A DNA stretch of 64,000 nucleotides from Rhodococcus koreensis (GCF_900105905.1 NZ_FNSV01000005.1:8087501-8151500); one strand, 5' to 3'; shown: positions 1 to 8,610, counted from the stretch's first letter. Notes: a model not told the origin generated them from the letters alone. Numbers and translations are program-made.

Positions 1-1
1 T

Positions 2-166
2 GCCGGAATTCAGAACACGTATCCCGCCGACCGGCAGCCGTTTCCGCCGATGATCGCGATCGATCACATCGTCACGAGCGGGGCGCAGGCGCAGTCCGTG
101 GAATCGGTGGTGCTGACGGGCTCGGATCACCGGGGCCTCGTCGCCAGGATCACCCTCGGCGGCTGA
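2..166 (+). CDS. Endonuclease/exonuclease/phosphatase family protein, C-terminal fragment
   Basis: The window opens inside this gene; only the last 54 codons and the TGA stop are visible. The fragment contains IDHIVTSG and then GSDHRGLVARI, the SDHRG-type ending typical of the endonuclease/exonuclease/phosphatase (DNase I-like) fold, in which the Asp-His pair belongs to the catalytic site. Such proteins hydrolyse phosphodiester or phosphomonoester bonds in a Mg-dependent way; the substrate cannot be read from the fragment. It converges on the ABC importer operon with only three bases between the two stop codons. Confidence 0.7.
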   Translation, partial: AGIQNTYPADRQPFPPMIAIDHIVTSGAQAQSVESVVLTGSDHRGLVARITLGG

Positions 167-169
167 CCG

Positions 170-1153
170 TCACGGGAGCGTGACGAATCCCTTCTGCACC
201 AGCCAGTCCCGGGCCACGTCGGCCGGTTCCTCGCCCTCCACGTCGACCCGCCGGTTCAGTTCGGTGATCTCCTCGTTGGTCAGGGCCGCAGAGATCGGGG
301 CCATCACCTCCGCCACCTGCGGGTGCTCCTCGGCGAAATCCTTGCGCATCGTGATCGCCGGGTTGTACTTCGGGAAGAACTGGCGATCGTCTTCCAGCAG
401 CACCAGATCGAGCGCGATGATGCGGCCGTCCGTCGTGAACACCTCACCGAACTTGCACTGGGTTCCGTCCGCGGTGGCCTGATAGATGATGCCGGTCTGC
501 AGGATCTGGCGGTTCGCGCGAGCCGGATCGAAGCCGTACTTGGCGGCCATGCCCGGGAATCCGTCCTGGCGGACGTTGAACTCGGTCTCCACGCACGTCG
601 TCGCCGCGGCGGGGTCGCGGTTGACCAGGTCCGCGTACTCCGACAGCGTGGTGATCCCGGTCTCCTCGGCGGTCTGCCTGCTCATCGCGAGCGCGTACGT
701 GTTGTTCATCGGGGCGGGATCCACCCACACCATGCCGTTGCGTTCGAGGTCCTCGTCGCGGACGGCCTCGAACTGCGCGGTCGGGTCGGGAATCGGAATC
801 TCGTTGCCGAGGTAGTTGATCCACCCGGTGCCGGTGTACTCGTAGGTGACGTCGATCTGACCGTCCAGCTGGGCGTCCCGCGTGCTGTTGGACCCCTGGA
901 TGTTGGTGAGGTCGCGCACGTCGGCGCCTGCGGCGCTGAGCGCGAATTCGATGATGTACCCGAGGGTGACCTGCTCGGTGAAGTCCTTGGACCCGACGGT
1001 GATCGGGACGCCCTCGAGTTCGGGCACGGGCTGGATGCTGCCCGGCTCCACCGACAGCGGCAGGGCGCCTCCGGATTCGAGACCGCAGGACACTGCGAGG
1101 ACCCCGCAGAACGTCACGGCCGTCGCGGCGATCGCCTTCCGCAGGAGGTTCAT
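170..1153 (-). CDS. proX: Glycine betaine/choline-type ABC transporter substrate-binding lipoprotein
   Basis: A 327-residue extracytoplasmic solute receptor. The N-terminus is a lipoprotein signal with the lipobox LAVSC around residue 23, so the mature protein should be lipid-anchored outside the membrane. The mature part opens with ITVGSKDFTEQVTLGYIIE, the signature of the OpuAC/ProX/OsmF family that binds glycine betaine, choline or carnitine. The upstream open frame is longer, but the lipoprotein signal and the ATGA overlap with the preceding permease (start at 1153) fix this start. It is the last gene of the importer operon. The family is clear; the exact compatible solute is not. Confidence 0.9.
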   Translation of the reverse strand: MNLLRKAIAATAVTFCGVLAVSCGLESGGALPLSVEPGSIQPVPELEGVPITVGSKDFTEQVTLGYIIEFALSAAGADVRDLTNIQGSNSTRDAQLDGQIDVTYEYTGTGWINYLGNEIPIPDPTAQFEAVRDEDLERNGMVWVDPAPMNNTYALAMSRQTAEETGITTLSEYADLVNRDPAAATTCVETEFNVRQDGFPGMAAKYGFDPARANRQILQTGIIYQATADGTQCKFGEVFTTDGRIIALDLVLLEDDRQFFPKYNPAITMRKDFAEEHPQVAEVMAPISAALTNEEITELNRRVDVEGEEPADVARDWLVQKGFVTLP

Positions 1154-1926
1154 CAGCGCAGCCCCTTCGGGCCGAGGAACTCCTCGGCCAGGGCGCCGCA
1201 CCAGTCGACGAGCAGCGCCAGCGCGACCGCGAGCACGGCTCCCACGACCAGAGTCACGTTGTCGCGCAGCTTGTATCCGGTGTCGATGAGGATTCCGAGA
1301 CCGCCGGCGCTGACGAGGAAACTGAGCGTCGCGGTGCCCACCGCGAGGACCAGCGACGTGCGCAGTCCGGCGAGGATGTACGGGACGGCGAGCGGGAACT
1401 CGACCTTGCGCAGCACGAGACCGGCCGTCATGCCCTGTCCCCGCCCGGCGTCGATGACCGCGGGATTGACCTCCTGCAGACCGAGGATCGTGTTCCGCAG
1501 CACGGGCAGGAGGGAGTAGAACGCGATGGGGAGCACCCCGATCCAGAATCCGGTGGTCCCCGTCGCGAGGAACAGCAGCACGAGCAGTCCGATGGCAGGC
1601 GCGGCCTGCCCGATGTTGGCGATGCCGATGAAGACCGGTGCCAGCTTGGTGAACCCGGGCCGGGTGAGCAGGATCCCGAGCGGGACGGCGACGATGACGA
1701 CGATCACCACCACGACCACGGTGATCAGCACGTGCTGCCACGTCAGGGTCGCGATGTTCGCGGCGTTGAGACTGCCCTTCTGCGTGGCGGTCAGGTCTCG
1801 GCTGAACGCCCAGCCGAGGACACCCACCACCAGGAACAGGACGAGGATCGGCTGGACCAGCAGGCGGGCCCGCTCCGAACGCCGGGCGGCCGGAGCGGTG
1901 GGCTTCGTGGTGACGGCGGCCGTCAT
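1153..1926 (-). CDS. Glycine betaine-type ABC transporter permease (second permease of operon)
   Basis: A 257-residue inner-membrane permease of the ProW/OpuCB type. After a basic N-terminus (TAPAARRSERAR) come about six hydrophobic segments; the cytoplasmic EAA-like loop that docks the ATPase is seen as EVNPAVIDAGRGQGMT. The protein ends EEFLGPKGLR. It overlaps the ATPase gene upstream and the substrate-binding protein downstream by four bases each (ATGA junctions), so the genes are translationally coupled. With the permease at 3142-3798 it would form a heterodimeric channel, as in two-permease OpuC-type systems. Confidence 0.9.
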   Translation of the reverse strand: MTAAVTTKPTAPAARRSERARLLVQPILVLFLVVGVLGWAFSRDLTATQKGSLNAANIATLTWQHVLITVVVVVIVVIVAVPLGILLTRPGFTKLAPVFIGIANIGQAAPAIGLLVLLFLATGTTGFWIGVLPIAFYSLLPVLRNTILGLQEVNPAVIDAGRGQGMTAGLVLRKVEFPLAVPYILAGLRTSLVLAVGTATLSFLVSAGGLGILIDTGYKLRDNVTLVVGAVLAVALALLVDWCGALAEEFLGPKGLR

Positions 1927-3149
1927 GACGGTGTCCCGCGCTCACTCGCCCCGTCCTGCTGCGGCTCGGCGTCCTCGTCGTCGTGCGCGTGTTCTTCACG
2001 CATCGCGGACAGGTGTGCCACCAGCGTGTCGATCGTGATCAGGCCGCGGTACTCGCCATGCAGGCCGGTGACGATCGTCGACGCGCTGCTCTCCGCCAGC
2101 AGTGCCTCGAGGGCGTCCTGCAGTGTCGACTGGGTGGACATCACCTCGTCGATCGGGTCGCCGAGGTCGTGCAGCGAGGTGGCGGTGGCCAGATGGTGCA
2201 GCGACACCCAGCGGATCGGCCGGTCCCGCGCGTCCAGGACGATGCCCCACTTGATCTTGCGGGGGGAGATCGCCGCCCGCAGATCGTCCACCGAGCCGTC
2301 CTCGTACGCGGTCGGGCAATCGAGGAGTTCGACCTCCGCCACCCGGGTGAGCGTCAGCTGCTTCAGCGATGCGTCGGCGCCGATGAACCCGGCGACCATG
2401 TCGTTGGCGGGATGCGCGAGGATGGCCTCCGGCGTGTCGTACTGCATGATGTGCGACTGGTTGCCCAGCACCGCGATGCGATCGCCCAGCTTGACCGCCT
2501 CGTTGAAATCGTGCGTCACGAACACGATCGTCTTGCCGAGATCGGACTGCAGTCTCATCAACTCGTCCTGCAGTAGTGCGCGGGTGATCGGGTCGACCGC
2601 GCCGAACGGCTCGTCCATCAGCAGCACCGGGGGATCGGCGGCCAGTGCCCGCGCCACCCCCACCCGCTGCTGCTGACCGCCCGACAACTGGCGGGGGTAG
2701 CGCTCGCGGTAGAGGCCGGGTTCCAGTCCGACGAGGTCGAGCATCTCGTCGGTGCGGTCGGCGATCTTCTTCTTGTCCCAGCCGATCAGCCCGGGGACGG
2801 TGCCGACGTTCTTGGCGATGGTCAGGTGCGGGAACAGCCCGGCCTGCTGAATCGAGTAGCCGATGCCGCGCCGCAGCTTGTCGGGGTCGATGGACAGGGC
2901 GTCCTTGCCGCCGATCGTGATCTTCCCCGACGTCGGTTCGATGAGCCGGTTGATCATCCGCATCGTGGTGGTCTTCCCGCAGCCGGACGGGCCGACGAGG
3001 ACCACGATCTCCCCGGCCGGGATGCGCATCGACACGTTGTCGACCGCCGCCTTCTCCTGGCCGGGATAGCTCTTGACGACGTCTTCGAGGACGATGTCCA
3101 CGCCCGAGACCGTGCTGCCGTTGGTGTGAGGTGTATCGAGATCAGTCAC
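1923..3149 (-). CDS. proV: Glycine betaine-type ABC transporter ATP-binding protein with C-terminal CBS region
   Basis: A 408-residue ATPase that energises the importer. Walker A is GPSGCGKTT, the signature is LSGGQQQR, Walker B is VLLMDEP, and the switch histidine is in VTHDF. After the nucleotide-binding domain (about residues 18-255) a C-terminal region contains at least one CBS-like repeat (DEVMSTQSTLQDALEALL, then TGLHGEYRGLITIDTL); the first repeat looks degenerate. CBS pairs in OpuA/ProV proteins sense ionic strength or cyclic-di-AMP; whether this one does is inference. GTG start; overlaps the upstream permease by eight bases and the downstream one by four. Confidence 0.93.
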   Translation of the reverse strand: MTDLDTPHTNGSTVSGVDIVLEDVVKSYPGQEKAAVDNVSMRIPAGEIVVLVGPSGCGKTTTMRMINRLIEPTSGKITIGGKDALSIDPDKLRRGIGYSIQQAGLFPHLTIAKNVGTVPGLIGWDKKKIADRTDEMLDLVGLEPGLYRERYPRQLSGGQQQRVGVARALAADPPVLLMDEPFGAVDPITRALLQDELMRLQSDLGKTIVFVTHDFNEAVKLGDRIAVLGNQSHIMQYDTPEAILAHPANDMVAGFIGADASLKQLTLTRVAEVELLDCPTAYEDGSVDDLRAAISPRKIKWGIVLDARDRPIRWVSLHHLATATSLHDLGDPIDEVMSTQSTLQDALEALLAESSASTIVTGLHGEYRGLITIDTLVAHLSAMREEHAHDDEDAEPQQDGASERGTPS

Positions 3150-3798
3150 GGATCCCCCTGGAGGTGGTGAGTCGGCCGACGACGGCGAGGACGCCGTCGA
3201 GTACGAGGGCGAGGATCACGATGAGCACGGTCCCCGTGAGGGCCTGCGGTATCGCTGTCGGGCTGCCGACGCGGGACAGTCCCGAGAAGATCAGGTTGCC
3301 GAGCCCGGGGCCCTTGGCGTAGGCGGCGATCGCGAGGATGCCCATCAGCATCTGCGTGCTCACCCGCATGCCCGTCAGGATCGACGGCCACGCGAGGGGG
3401 AGTTCGATCCTGCTCAGCACGGTCGTGCGGCTCATCCCCACACCGCGGGCGGCGTCGGTGACGGCGGGGTCGACGGACGCGAGTCCGAGGATGGTGTTCC
3501 GGATGATCGGCAGCAGCGCGTACAACACCAGGGCGGTCACGGTGGGGGCCACACCGAGCCCGAGGATCGGGATGAGCAGGCCGAGCAGGGCGAACGACGG
3601 GATGGTGAGGATCGTGCCGGCCAGGGCGGTCGCGATCGCGGAGCCGGCGGGGCTCCGGTACACCAGGATCCCGATCGCCACCGCGACGATCGTGGCGATG
3701 ACCACCGACTGCACGACGGCACTGACGTGCAGGAGCGAGTCTGTGAGGAGTTGCTGTTTCCTGGCGGAGACGAAGTCCCACAGTTGCTGCATGTCCAA
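3142..3798 (-). CDS. Glycine betaine-type ABC transporter permease (first gene of operon)
   Basis: A 218-residue membrane protein with five to six hydrophobic segments and the EAA-type loop SVDPAVTDAARGVGMS, typical of ProW/OpuCB/OpuCD permeases. It is the promoter-proximal gene of a four-gene unit: permease, ATPase, permease, substrate-binding protein. The first start is TTG at 3798, with an in-frame ATG at 3792; the purine stretch GGAGAAAGG fits the TTG better. The gap back to 3892 is short (93 bases) and holds the operon promoter. Confidence 0.88.
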   Translation of the reverse strand: MDMQQLWDFVSARKQQLLTDSLLHVSAVVQSVVIATIVAVAIGILVYRSPAGSAIATALAGTILTIPSFALLGLLIPILGLGVAPTVTALVLYALLPIIRNTILGLASVDPAVTDAARGVGMSRTTVLSRIELPLAWPSILTGMRVSTQMLMGILAIAAYAKGPGLGNLIFSGLSRVGSPTAIPQALTGTVLIVILALVLDGVLAVVGRLTTSRGIRD

Positions 3799-3891
3799 CC
3801 GCGCACACCTTTCTCCAGATGTGAAAACAGACCTCGGTCCTTCACAGTGCTATGTACCCGGACATCGCGCAGGTGAATCGGGAAACTCCCG

Positions 3892-4872
3892 TCAGGTCGT
3901 GGGGATCATGAACAGCAGGGTGCACACGCCGATCGAGATCGCGAACAGCACGACCATGACGGTGTAGCCCAGGTTCCGCCGCCGGGCAGGGATCGCCGGG
4001 TCCATCCACCACCCGAACGCCTTGAACGCCGCGGGAACCGCCCACCACCCGAGGATCTGGGTGGTGACCAGGTTCCCGATGAACAGGGCGACCGCGATCG
4101 GCACACCGTGCGCCTCAATGAACGGCGCGCTGAAGAAATGACCCCAGATCACGACCAGCGGGTACAGCACCAGCAGCGCCAGCAGGTTGCTGCGGGCGAC
4201 GGGCACCGGGGGCGGTTCGTCGCCGCCCGTGCCGCGGAACCAGAAGTCGAAACCGTAGCTCGCTTTGCGGATCCGGAGATTCCTGTTGAACTTCTCACCC
4301 TCCTCGAGGAGGGCGGCCCGCTCCGGTGAATCCATCCACGACCCCAGGTTGTCCTCGGTGTCGAAGCTGAGCACGATCGTCCAGTCCTCGGTGATTCCCT
4401 GCACCGGCCTCTCGACCTTGTGCCCCCGGAAGCCGCGGAACCCTGCCTCGGCGGCGGAGATCTTCCGCTGCCAGTCCATGAACGCCGACTCGTCCGCGGG
4501 GTCGACGTGACAGGAGATGACCACCGACGTCGCCGACTGCTCCCGGGTCTGCTCACCGGTGAGCAGGTGGACGTCCTCGTTGCCGATGAAGGCGTGCTTG
4601 ATCTCCGCCACCAGTTCCGTCCGCAGGTCGCTGTCGAGCCACGCCCGGGCGTCGTCGAGGGTGGTGAACCGCAGCACGTCCACCCAGTCGTCCTGCACGG
4701 GCGGCGACGGCGGCACGATGTCCTGATCGATGAAACCGGGAACCGTCGCGAGGGCGTCCGCCGCGCGTTTCTGCCACTGCGAATATTCGGCGTAGCGGGC
4801 GTCGTCGATCCGGCGTTGAAAGATCACCGACACCGGGGATGCGGCTGGGCCGTGCTGGCTCGGGTGCGGCAC
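3892..4872 (-). CDS. Membrane protein with two antibiotic-biosynthesis-monooxygenase (ABM) domains
   Basis: A 326-residue protein of unknown role. Residues about 15-110 and 115-205 are two ABM-type ferredoxin-like domains: each has a long strand, a YxxWQ or FMDWQ helix start (YAEYSQWQKR; AFMDWQRKI), a GF(I/R) turn and a final WMDSPER or WLDSDLR helix. The C-terminal third carries three hydrophobic spans (LLALLVLYPLVVIWG; VALFIGNLVTTQILGWW; YTVMVVLFAISIGVCTLLF), so the ABM pair is tethered to the membrane. The GTG start at 4872 follows a perfect GGAGGTGATC anti-SD match. It lies six bases after the MFS gene and is probably cotranscribed with it. Catalytic activity is not established. Confidence 0.75.
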   Translation of the reverse strand: MPHPSQHGPAASPVSVIFQRRIDDARYAEYSQWQKRAADALATVPGFIDQDIVPPSPPVQDDWVDVLRFTTLDDARAWLDSDLRTELVAEIKHAFIGNEDVHLLTGEQTREQSATSVVISCHVDPADESAFMDWQRKISAAEAGFRGFRGHKVERPVQGITEDWTIVLSFDTEDNLGSWMDSPERAALLEEGEKFNRNLRIRKASYGFDFWFRGTGGDEPPPVPVARSNLLALLVLYPLVVIWGHFFSAPFIEAHGVPIAVALFIGNLVTTQILGWWAVPAAFKAFGWWMDPAIPARRRNLGYTVMVVLFAISIGVCTLLFMIPTT

Positions 4873-4878
4873 GTGAGA

Positions 4879-6132
4879 TCACCTCCGGTCGGTTCGTGGT
4901 GCGGGCGCCTCGGTGGGGGAACTGTCGGACTGCCGGGCGGATGTGGTGAGCAGGAGCAGAATTCCGGCGCCGGCGCCGAGAGCGAGGTAGAGCCAGCCGA
5001 GCGGTGCCTGGCTGTTCTCCGGCAGCACGCCCGCGACGGCCATCGCCGCGCTGACGACGAGATAGCAGGCGGCGGTGACGACACCGCCGATCAGCCCGAG
5101 ATTGCGGGTGAACAGCCCGAGAGCCAGCCCGTACATCTGCGGGCAGAGCACGCCGCATCCGGCGAGTGCGAGGCAGGCGCCGATCGTGATGGCCGGCGCG
5201 GTGACGACGGACATCCCGGCCGTGACGGCCAGTACCAGCGCGCCGAGCACGAACACCCACCAGGCGCCGAAAGCGAGGCGGCGGGTGCCGACCCGGACGG
5301 CGAGTGCGCTGCAGGCGAGTTCGCCGAGAAGGTTGGCGCCGCCCACGACGAGCGCCACCGCGCCGTACGCGGCGGGGGAGAAGCCGAGGATCTCCTGGTA
5401 CAGGAAGGGCGCGACGACGCCGAACACCATCTGGGCGGACGCCATCAGTCCGAACACGAGCACGAAGCCCACGAAGAGGCGGTGGCGCAGCGCGGCCCGC
5501 AGCACCCGCGCCGCCGCCGTCGCATCGACCGGTGATCGCGATTCCTTCGGAAGCGTCTCCGGCAGTCCCGCGAAGACGAGGGGAACGGCGAGCGCAGCCA
5601 GAAGCGCGATCAGCCCGAACACCAGGCGCCACGACATGAACTGCACGAGCACACCGCCCACGGCGGGCGCGAGAACGGGGGCCAGCCCCCACGCGGCCCC
5701 GAGGAGACCGGACACGGATGTGAGCCGGGCGCCGCGGTAGCAGTCGGCGGCGATCGCATACGCGAGGACGAGGCACGCACACCCGCCGATACCCTGCACG
5801 AATCTCAGCCCGAGCAGGACCGTGATGTTCTGCACGAGTGCGCATCCCACACTGGTGACGACGAGGATCGTCAGGCAGGTCAGCAGAGTTCGTTTGCGGC
5901 CCACCGCATCCGCGATCAGTCCGACCGGGATGAACGCCAGACTCATACCCAGCATGTACGCCGTCACCGTGTTCTGCACGACGGCCGCGGACGAGTCCAG
6001 ATCGAGCACCATCTGCGGCAGCGCCGGGGTGTAGATGTCCAGCGGGATCTGGCTGAGCGGAATCACCAGCAGCAGGATGACCACGACACGGCGCGGCACC
6101 GGGACGCCGGTCGGCGTCGTGGGCACTGACAT
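4879..6132 (-). CDS. Bcr/CflA-type MFS drug/metabolite efflux transporter
   Basis: A 417-residue twelve-helix major facilitator. TM1 ends in PLDIYTPALPQM, the Bcr/CflA variant of motif D, and the first cytoplasmic loop has GLIADAVGRKRTLL (motif A, GxxxDxxGRK). RFVQGIGG is the Bcr-like motif B. The family exports bicyclomycin, chloramphenicol and other hydrophobic compounds, or sulfonamides and cysteine; the substrate here is unknown. The ATG at 6132 was chosen over the frame's upstream extension because the upstream 27 residues are not hydrophobic and unlike the family N-terminus. It is followed six bases later by the ABM membrane gene. Confidence 0.85.
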   Translation of the reverse strand: MSVPTTPTGVPVPRRVVVILLLVIPLSQIPLDIYTPALPQMVLDLDSSAAVVQNTVTAYMLGMSLAFIPVGLIADAVGRKRTLLTCLTILVVTSVGCALVQNITVLLGLRFVQGIGGCACLVLAYAIAADCYRGARLTSVSGLLGAAWGLAPVLAPAVGGVLVQFMSWRLVFGLIALLAALAVPLVFAGLPETLPKESRSPVDATAAARVLRAALRHRLFVGFVLVFGLMASAQMVFGVVAPFLYQEILGFSPAAYGAVALVVGGANLLGELACSALAVRVGTRRLAFGAWWVFVLGALVLAVTAGMSVVTAPAITIGACLALAGCGVLCPQMYGLALGLFTRNLGLIGGVVTAACYLVVSAAMAVAGVLPENSQAPLGWLYLALGAGAGILLLLTTSARQSDSSPTEAPAPRTDRR

Positions 6133-6309
6133 CCCGCACCACCTGCTTCTCGACCCATGGGGGATGGAGAACGGAGCAAGTTTCCCGAAAGTCTTCACGT
6201 GAACATGCCGCAACGGTCCGTGCGGTCGGTTCCCTGGATCATACGACTGCGCACTACCGCGCCGTGCCGGTTCCGGGTGCGCCCGCAGCGGGGGAGCCCG
6301 CGACGCACA

Positions 6310-6362
6310 ACGAGCCCACCCATGTCACCGGCTGGAATCAGCCGGCGCCACGGATGGGCTCG
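6310..6362 (-). terminator. Hairpin downstream of glnA
   Basis: Nested dyad in the gap after glnA. Outer arms ACGAGCCCA (6310-6318) and TGGGCTCGT (6354-6362); inner arms CCGGCT (6328-6333) and AGCCGG (6340-6345). It lies about 40 bases beyond the glnA stop and has no strong U-tract, as is common for actinobacterial terminators. Confidence 0.65.
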
Positions 6363-6401
6363 TCAGGAAGTGCCGGCCCGCATGTCGGCGGGCATCACGA
6401 C

Positions 6402-7838
6402 TTACACGTCGTAGTACAGCTGGAACTCGTAGGGGTGCGGACGCAGGTTGACCGGAGCGATCTCCTGCTCACGCTTGAGCGAGATCCACGTCTCGATCAG
6501 GTCGGAGGTGAACACGCCGCCCTCGGTGAGGTAGTCGTGGTCGGCCTCGAGGCGGTCGATGACAGCCGACAGGCTGGTGGGGGCCTGCGGGATGTTGCGG
6601 GCCTCCTCCGGCGGGAGCTCGTAGAGGTCCTTGTCGACGGGAGCCTGCGGCTCGATCTTGTTCTTGATGCCGTCCAGGCCGGCCATCATCTGCGCCGCGA
6701 AGTTCAGGTAGGGGTTACCCGAGGAGTCGGGGGCGCGGAACTCGAGGCGCTTGGCCTTCGGGTTGTTGCCGGTGATCGGGATACGCACGGCCGCCGAGCG
6801 GTTGCGCTGGCTGTACACCAGGTTGATGGGGGCTTCGTAGCCCGGCACCAGGCGGTGGTACGAGTTGATCGTCGGGTTGGTGAAGGCCAGCAGCGACGGA
6901 GCGTGGTGCAGGATGCCGCCGATGTAGTGACGCGCCATGTCGGACAGGCCCGCGTAGCCGGCCTCGTCGTGGAACAGCGGCTTGCCGTCCTTCCACAGCG
7001 ACTGGTGGACGTGCATGCCCGAACCGTTGTCGCCGAACAGCGGCTTCGGCATGAAGGTGGCCGACTTGCCGTGCTGCCAGGCAGTGTTTTTCACGATGTA
7101 CTTGAACAGCTGCAGGTCGTCAGCGGCTGCGAGCAGCGTGTTGAACTTGTAGTTGATCTCCTGCTGGCCGCCGGTGCCCACCTCGTGGTGGCCGCGCTCG
7201 AGCTCGAAGCCCGCGTTCTGCAGGTTGGTGGAGATCTCGTCGCGCAGGTCGACGTAGTGGTCGTACGGAGCGACGGGGAAGTAACCGCCCTTGGGGCGGA
7301 CCTTGTAGCCCAGGTTGGGGCTGCCGTCGGCGTTCACGTCGTTGCCGGTGTTCCAGGAACCCGAGATGGAGTCGAGTTCGTAGAACGCGCCGTTGATGCC
7401 GGAGTCGTAGCGGACCGAGTCGAAGATGTAGAACTCGGCCTCGGCGCCGAAGAAGGCGGTGTCGGCGATGCCGGTCGACTTCAGGTATTCCTCGGCCTTG
7501 CGCGCGACGTTACGAGGGTCGCGGCTGTAGGACTCGCGCGTGAACGGGTCGTGCACGAAGAAGTTGATGTTCAGCGTCTTGGCGGCGCGGAAGGGGTCGA
7601 TCTGGGCGGTGGCGACGTCGGGGAGGAGCATCATGTCGGACTCGTGGATCGACTGGAAGCCGCGGACGGACGAACCGTCGAACGCGAGGCCGTCCTCGAA
7701 CACGTCCTGGTTGAACGCGGACGCGGGGATCGAGAAGTGCTGCTGCACACCCGGCAGGTCGCTGAACCGGATGTCGACGTACTCGACGTTCTCGTCCTTG
7801 ATGAACTTGATGACCTCTTCGGCCGTGGTGAACGCCAC
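6402..7838 (-). CDS. glnA: Glutamine synthetase type I-beta
   Basis: A 478-residue glutamine synthetase that makes glutamine from glutamate, ammonia and ATP in the cytosol, as a dodecamer. The beta-grasp latch DGSSVRGF lies near residues 54-61, the ATP/Mg site KPLFGDNGSGMHVHQS at 266-281, and the adenylylation loop KDLYELPPEE places the target tyrosine at residue 406, so control by GlnE adenylylation is expected. The length matches mycobacterial GlnA1 (478 residues). GTG start at 7838 with AAGGAG seven bases upstream. A GlnR-like box lies upstream of its promoter (see 7935-7950), implying transcriptional control by nitrogen as well. The neighbours lipA, lipB and dlaT follow the M. tuberculosis order; glnE and a second glnA are not next to it here. 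Confidence 0.97.
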   Translation of the reverse strand: MAFTTAEEVIKFIKDENVEYVDIRFSDLPGVQQHFSIPASAFNQDVFEDGLAFDGSSVRGFQSIHESDMMLLPDVATAQIDPFRAAKTLNINFFVHDPFTRESYSRDPRNVARKAEEYLKSTGIADTAFFGAEAEFYIFDSVRYDSGINGAFYELDSISGSWNTGNDVNADGSPNLGYKVRPKGGYFPVAPYDHYVDLRDEISTNLQNAGFELERGHHEVGTGGQQEINYKFNTLLAAADDLQLFKYIVKNTAWQHGKSATFMPKPLFGDNGSGMHVHQSLWKDGKPLFHDEAGYAGLSDMARHYIGGILHHAPSLLAFTNPTINSYHRLVPGYEAPINLVYSQRNRSAAVRIPITGNNPKAKRLEFRAPDSSGNPYLNFAAQMMAGLDGIKNKIEPQAPVDKDLYELPPEEARNIPQAPTSLSAVIDRLEADHDYLTEGGVFTSDLIETWISLKREQEIAPVNLRPHPYEFQLYYDV

Positions 7839-7922
7839 GCTTGTGCTCCTTAAGTCGCTTCAGCCAAGTGGATATTGGCGAAATTCGTCGAGCCAGACGG
7901 TATGGACTTGGTGTTGCCCGCC

Positions 7923-7928
7923 GGTCAA
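7923..7928 (-). promoter_or_regulatory. Probable -35 element of glnA
   Basis: TTGACC on the minus strand, followed after 18 bases by CATACC as a weak -10. It sits six bases downstream of the GlnR-like box, the arrangement expected for an activator site. Confidence 0.5.
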
Positions 7929-7934
7929 CCTTTT

Positions 7935-7950
7935 GTTTCGCCCGTGTTAC
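7935..7950 (-). promoter_or_regulatory. GlnR-like box upstream of glnA
   Basis: On the minus strand this reads GTAAC-ACGGGC-GAAAC, a complete match to the actinobacterial GlnR consensus (gTnAC, six bases, GaAAC). Known in Streptomyces and mycobacteria, GlnR binds such paired half-sites in front of glnA and amtB under nitrogen limitation. The placement just upstream of the -35 fits activation. Binding here is inferred. Confidence 0.78.
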
Positions 7951-8037
7951 ACGTCGAATCTTCCTGGGCTTTTACACCCGCTGTGACTGCGCACACAGCC
8001 CCAAGCTCCGGTGTGAGGTCCTCGGAGAGACGACGCC

Positions 8038-8043
8038 TATCCT
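8038..8043 (+). promoter_or_regulatory. -10 hexamer for a leaderless transcript of the RDD gene
   Basis: TATCCT followed by seven bases and then the ATG at 8051; there is no Shine-Dalgarno sequence, so transcription probably begins at the start codon. Confidence 0.6.
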
Positions 8044-8050
8044 GGACAGC

Positions 8051-8527
8051 ATGGCACGTATCACCGGTTCTTGGCTCTCCGGACCTTCGGCTGCACTGCC
8101 GGACGGCGCCGACGAGACGACGCAGTCCTTCCGGGGCGAGCGCCTCGGGTTGCAGGCGGAGGGACCCGGTTCACTCGCGAGCACGGGACGCCGTCTCGCC
8201 GCGCTGATGATCGACTGGGTGTCGTCGGCCGGCGTCGCGGCTCTGATCATCGGCGACAACTTCTTCGACGGCCCGTTCTCCACGATCACACTGCTCGTCT
8301 GGTTCGTCGTCGGTGTCACCACGGTGACGCTGTTCTCCTTCACCCCGGGGCAGTTGTTCCTCGGCATGCAGGTGGCGCGCGTGGACGGACCCGCCCGCGT
8401 CGGCTTCGTGCGGGCCCTGGTGCGTCAGGCGCTGCTCGTGTTCGTCGTGCCCGGCACCATCACGGACGTCGACGGTCGCGGCATGCAGGACCGCGCCACC
8501 GGCACCGCGCTGATCCGCACGCGCTGA
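8051..8527 (+). CDS. RDD-family small membrane protein
   Basis: A 158-residue protein with the RDD fold: the family's first arginine is in STGRRLAALMIDW (about residues 43-55), followed by two or three membrane spans (AGVAALIIGDNFF; TITLLVWFVVGVTTVTLF) and a C-terminal amphipathic region. The function of RDD proteins is mostly unknown; some are proposed Na+/H+ antiporters. It sits divergently from glnA and converges on the DUF4191 gene, matching the position of the Rv2219A-type gene in mycobacteria. The start is fixed by the leaderless-type promoter 7 bases upstream. Confidence 0.82.
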   Translation: MARITGSWLSGPSAALPDGADETTQSFRGERLGLQAEGPGSLASTGRRLAALMIDWVSSAGVAALIIGDNFFDGPFSTITLLVWFVVGVTTVTLFSFTPGQLFLGMQVARVDGPARVGFVRALVRQALLVFVVPGTITDVDGRGMQDRATGTALIRTR

Positions 8528-8541
8528 CCCCCGAACGTCTT

Positions 8542-8571
8542 CCGCCCGATGTCGGATTCGACATCGGGCGG
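8542..8571. terminator. Bidirectional terminator hairpin
   Basis: Perfect 13-bp stem CCGCCCGATGTCG / CGACATCGGGCGG with a four-base loop, in the gap between the converging RDD and DUF4191 genes. Confidence 0.75.
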
Positions 8572-8610
8572 AGTAGGTGTGACGCGGACCAGGTGGAAGG
8601 CGACCGGCTT

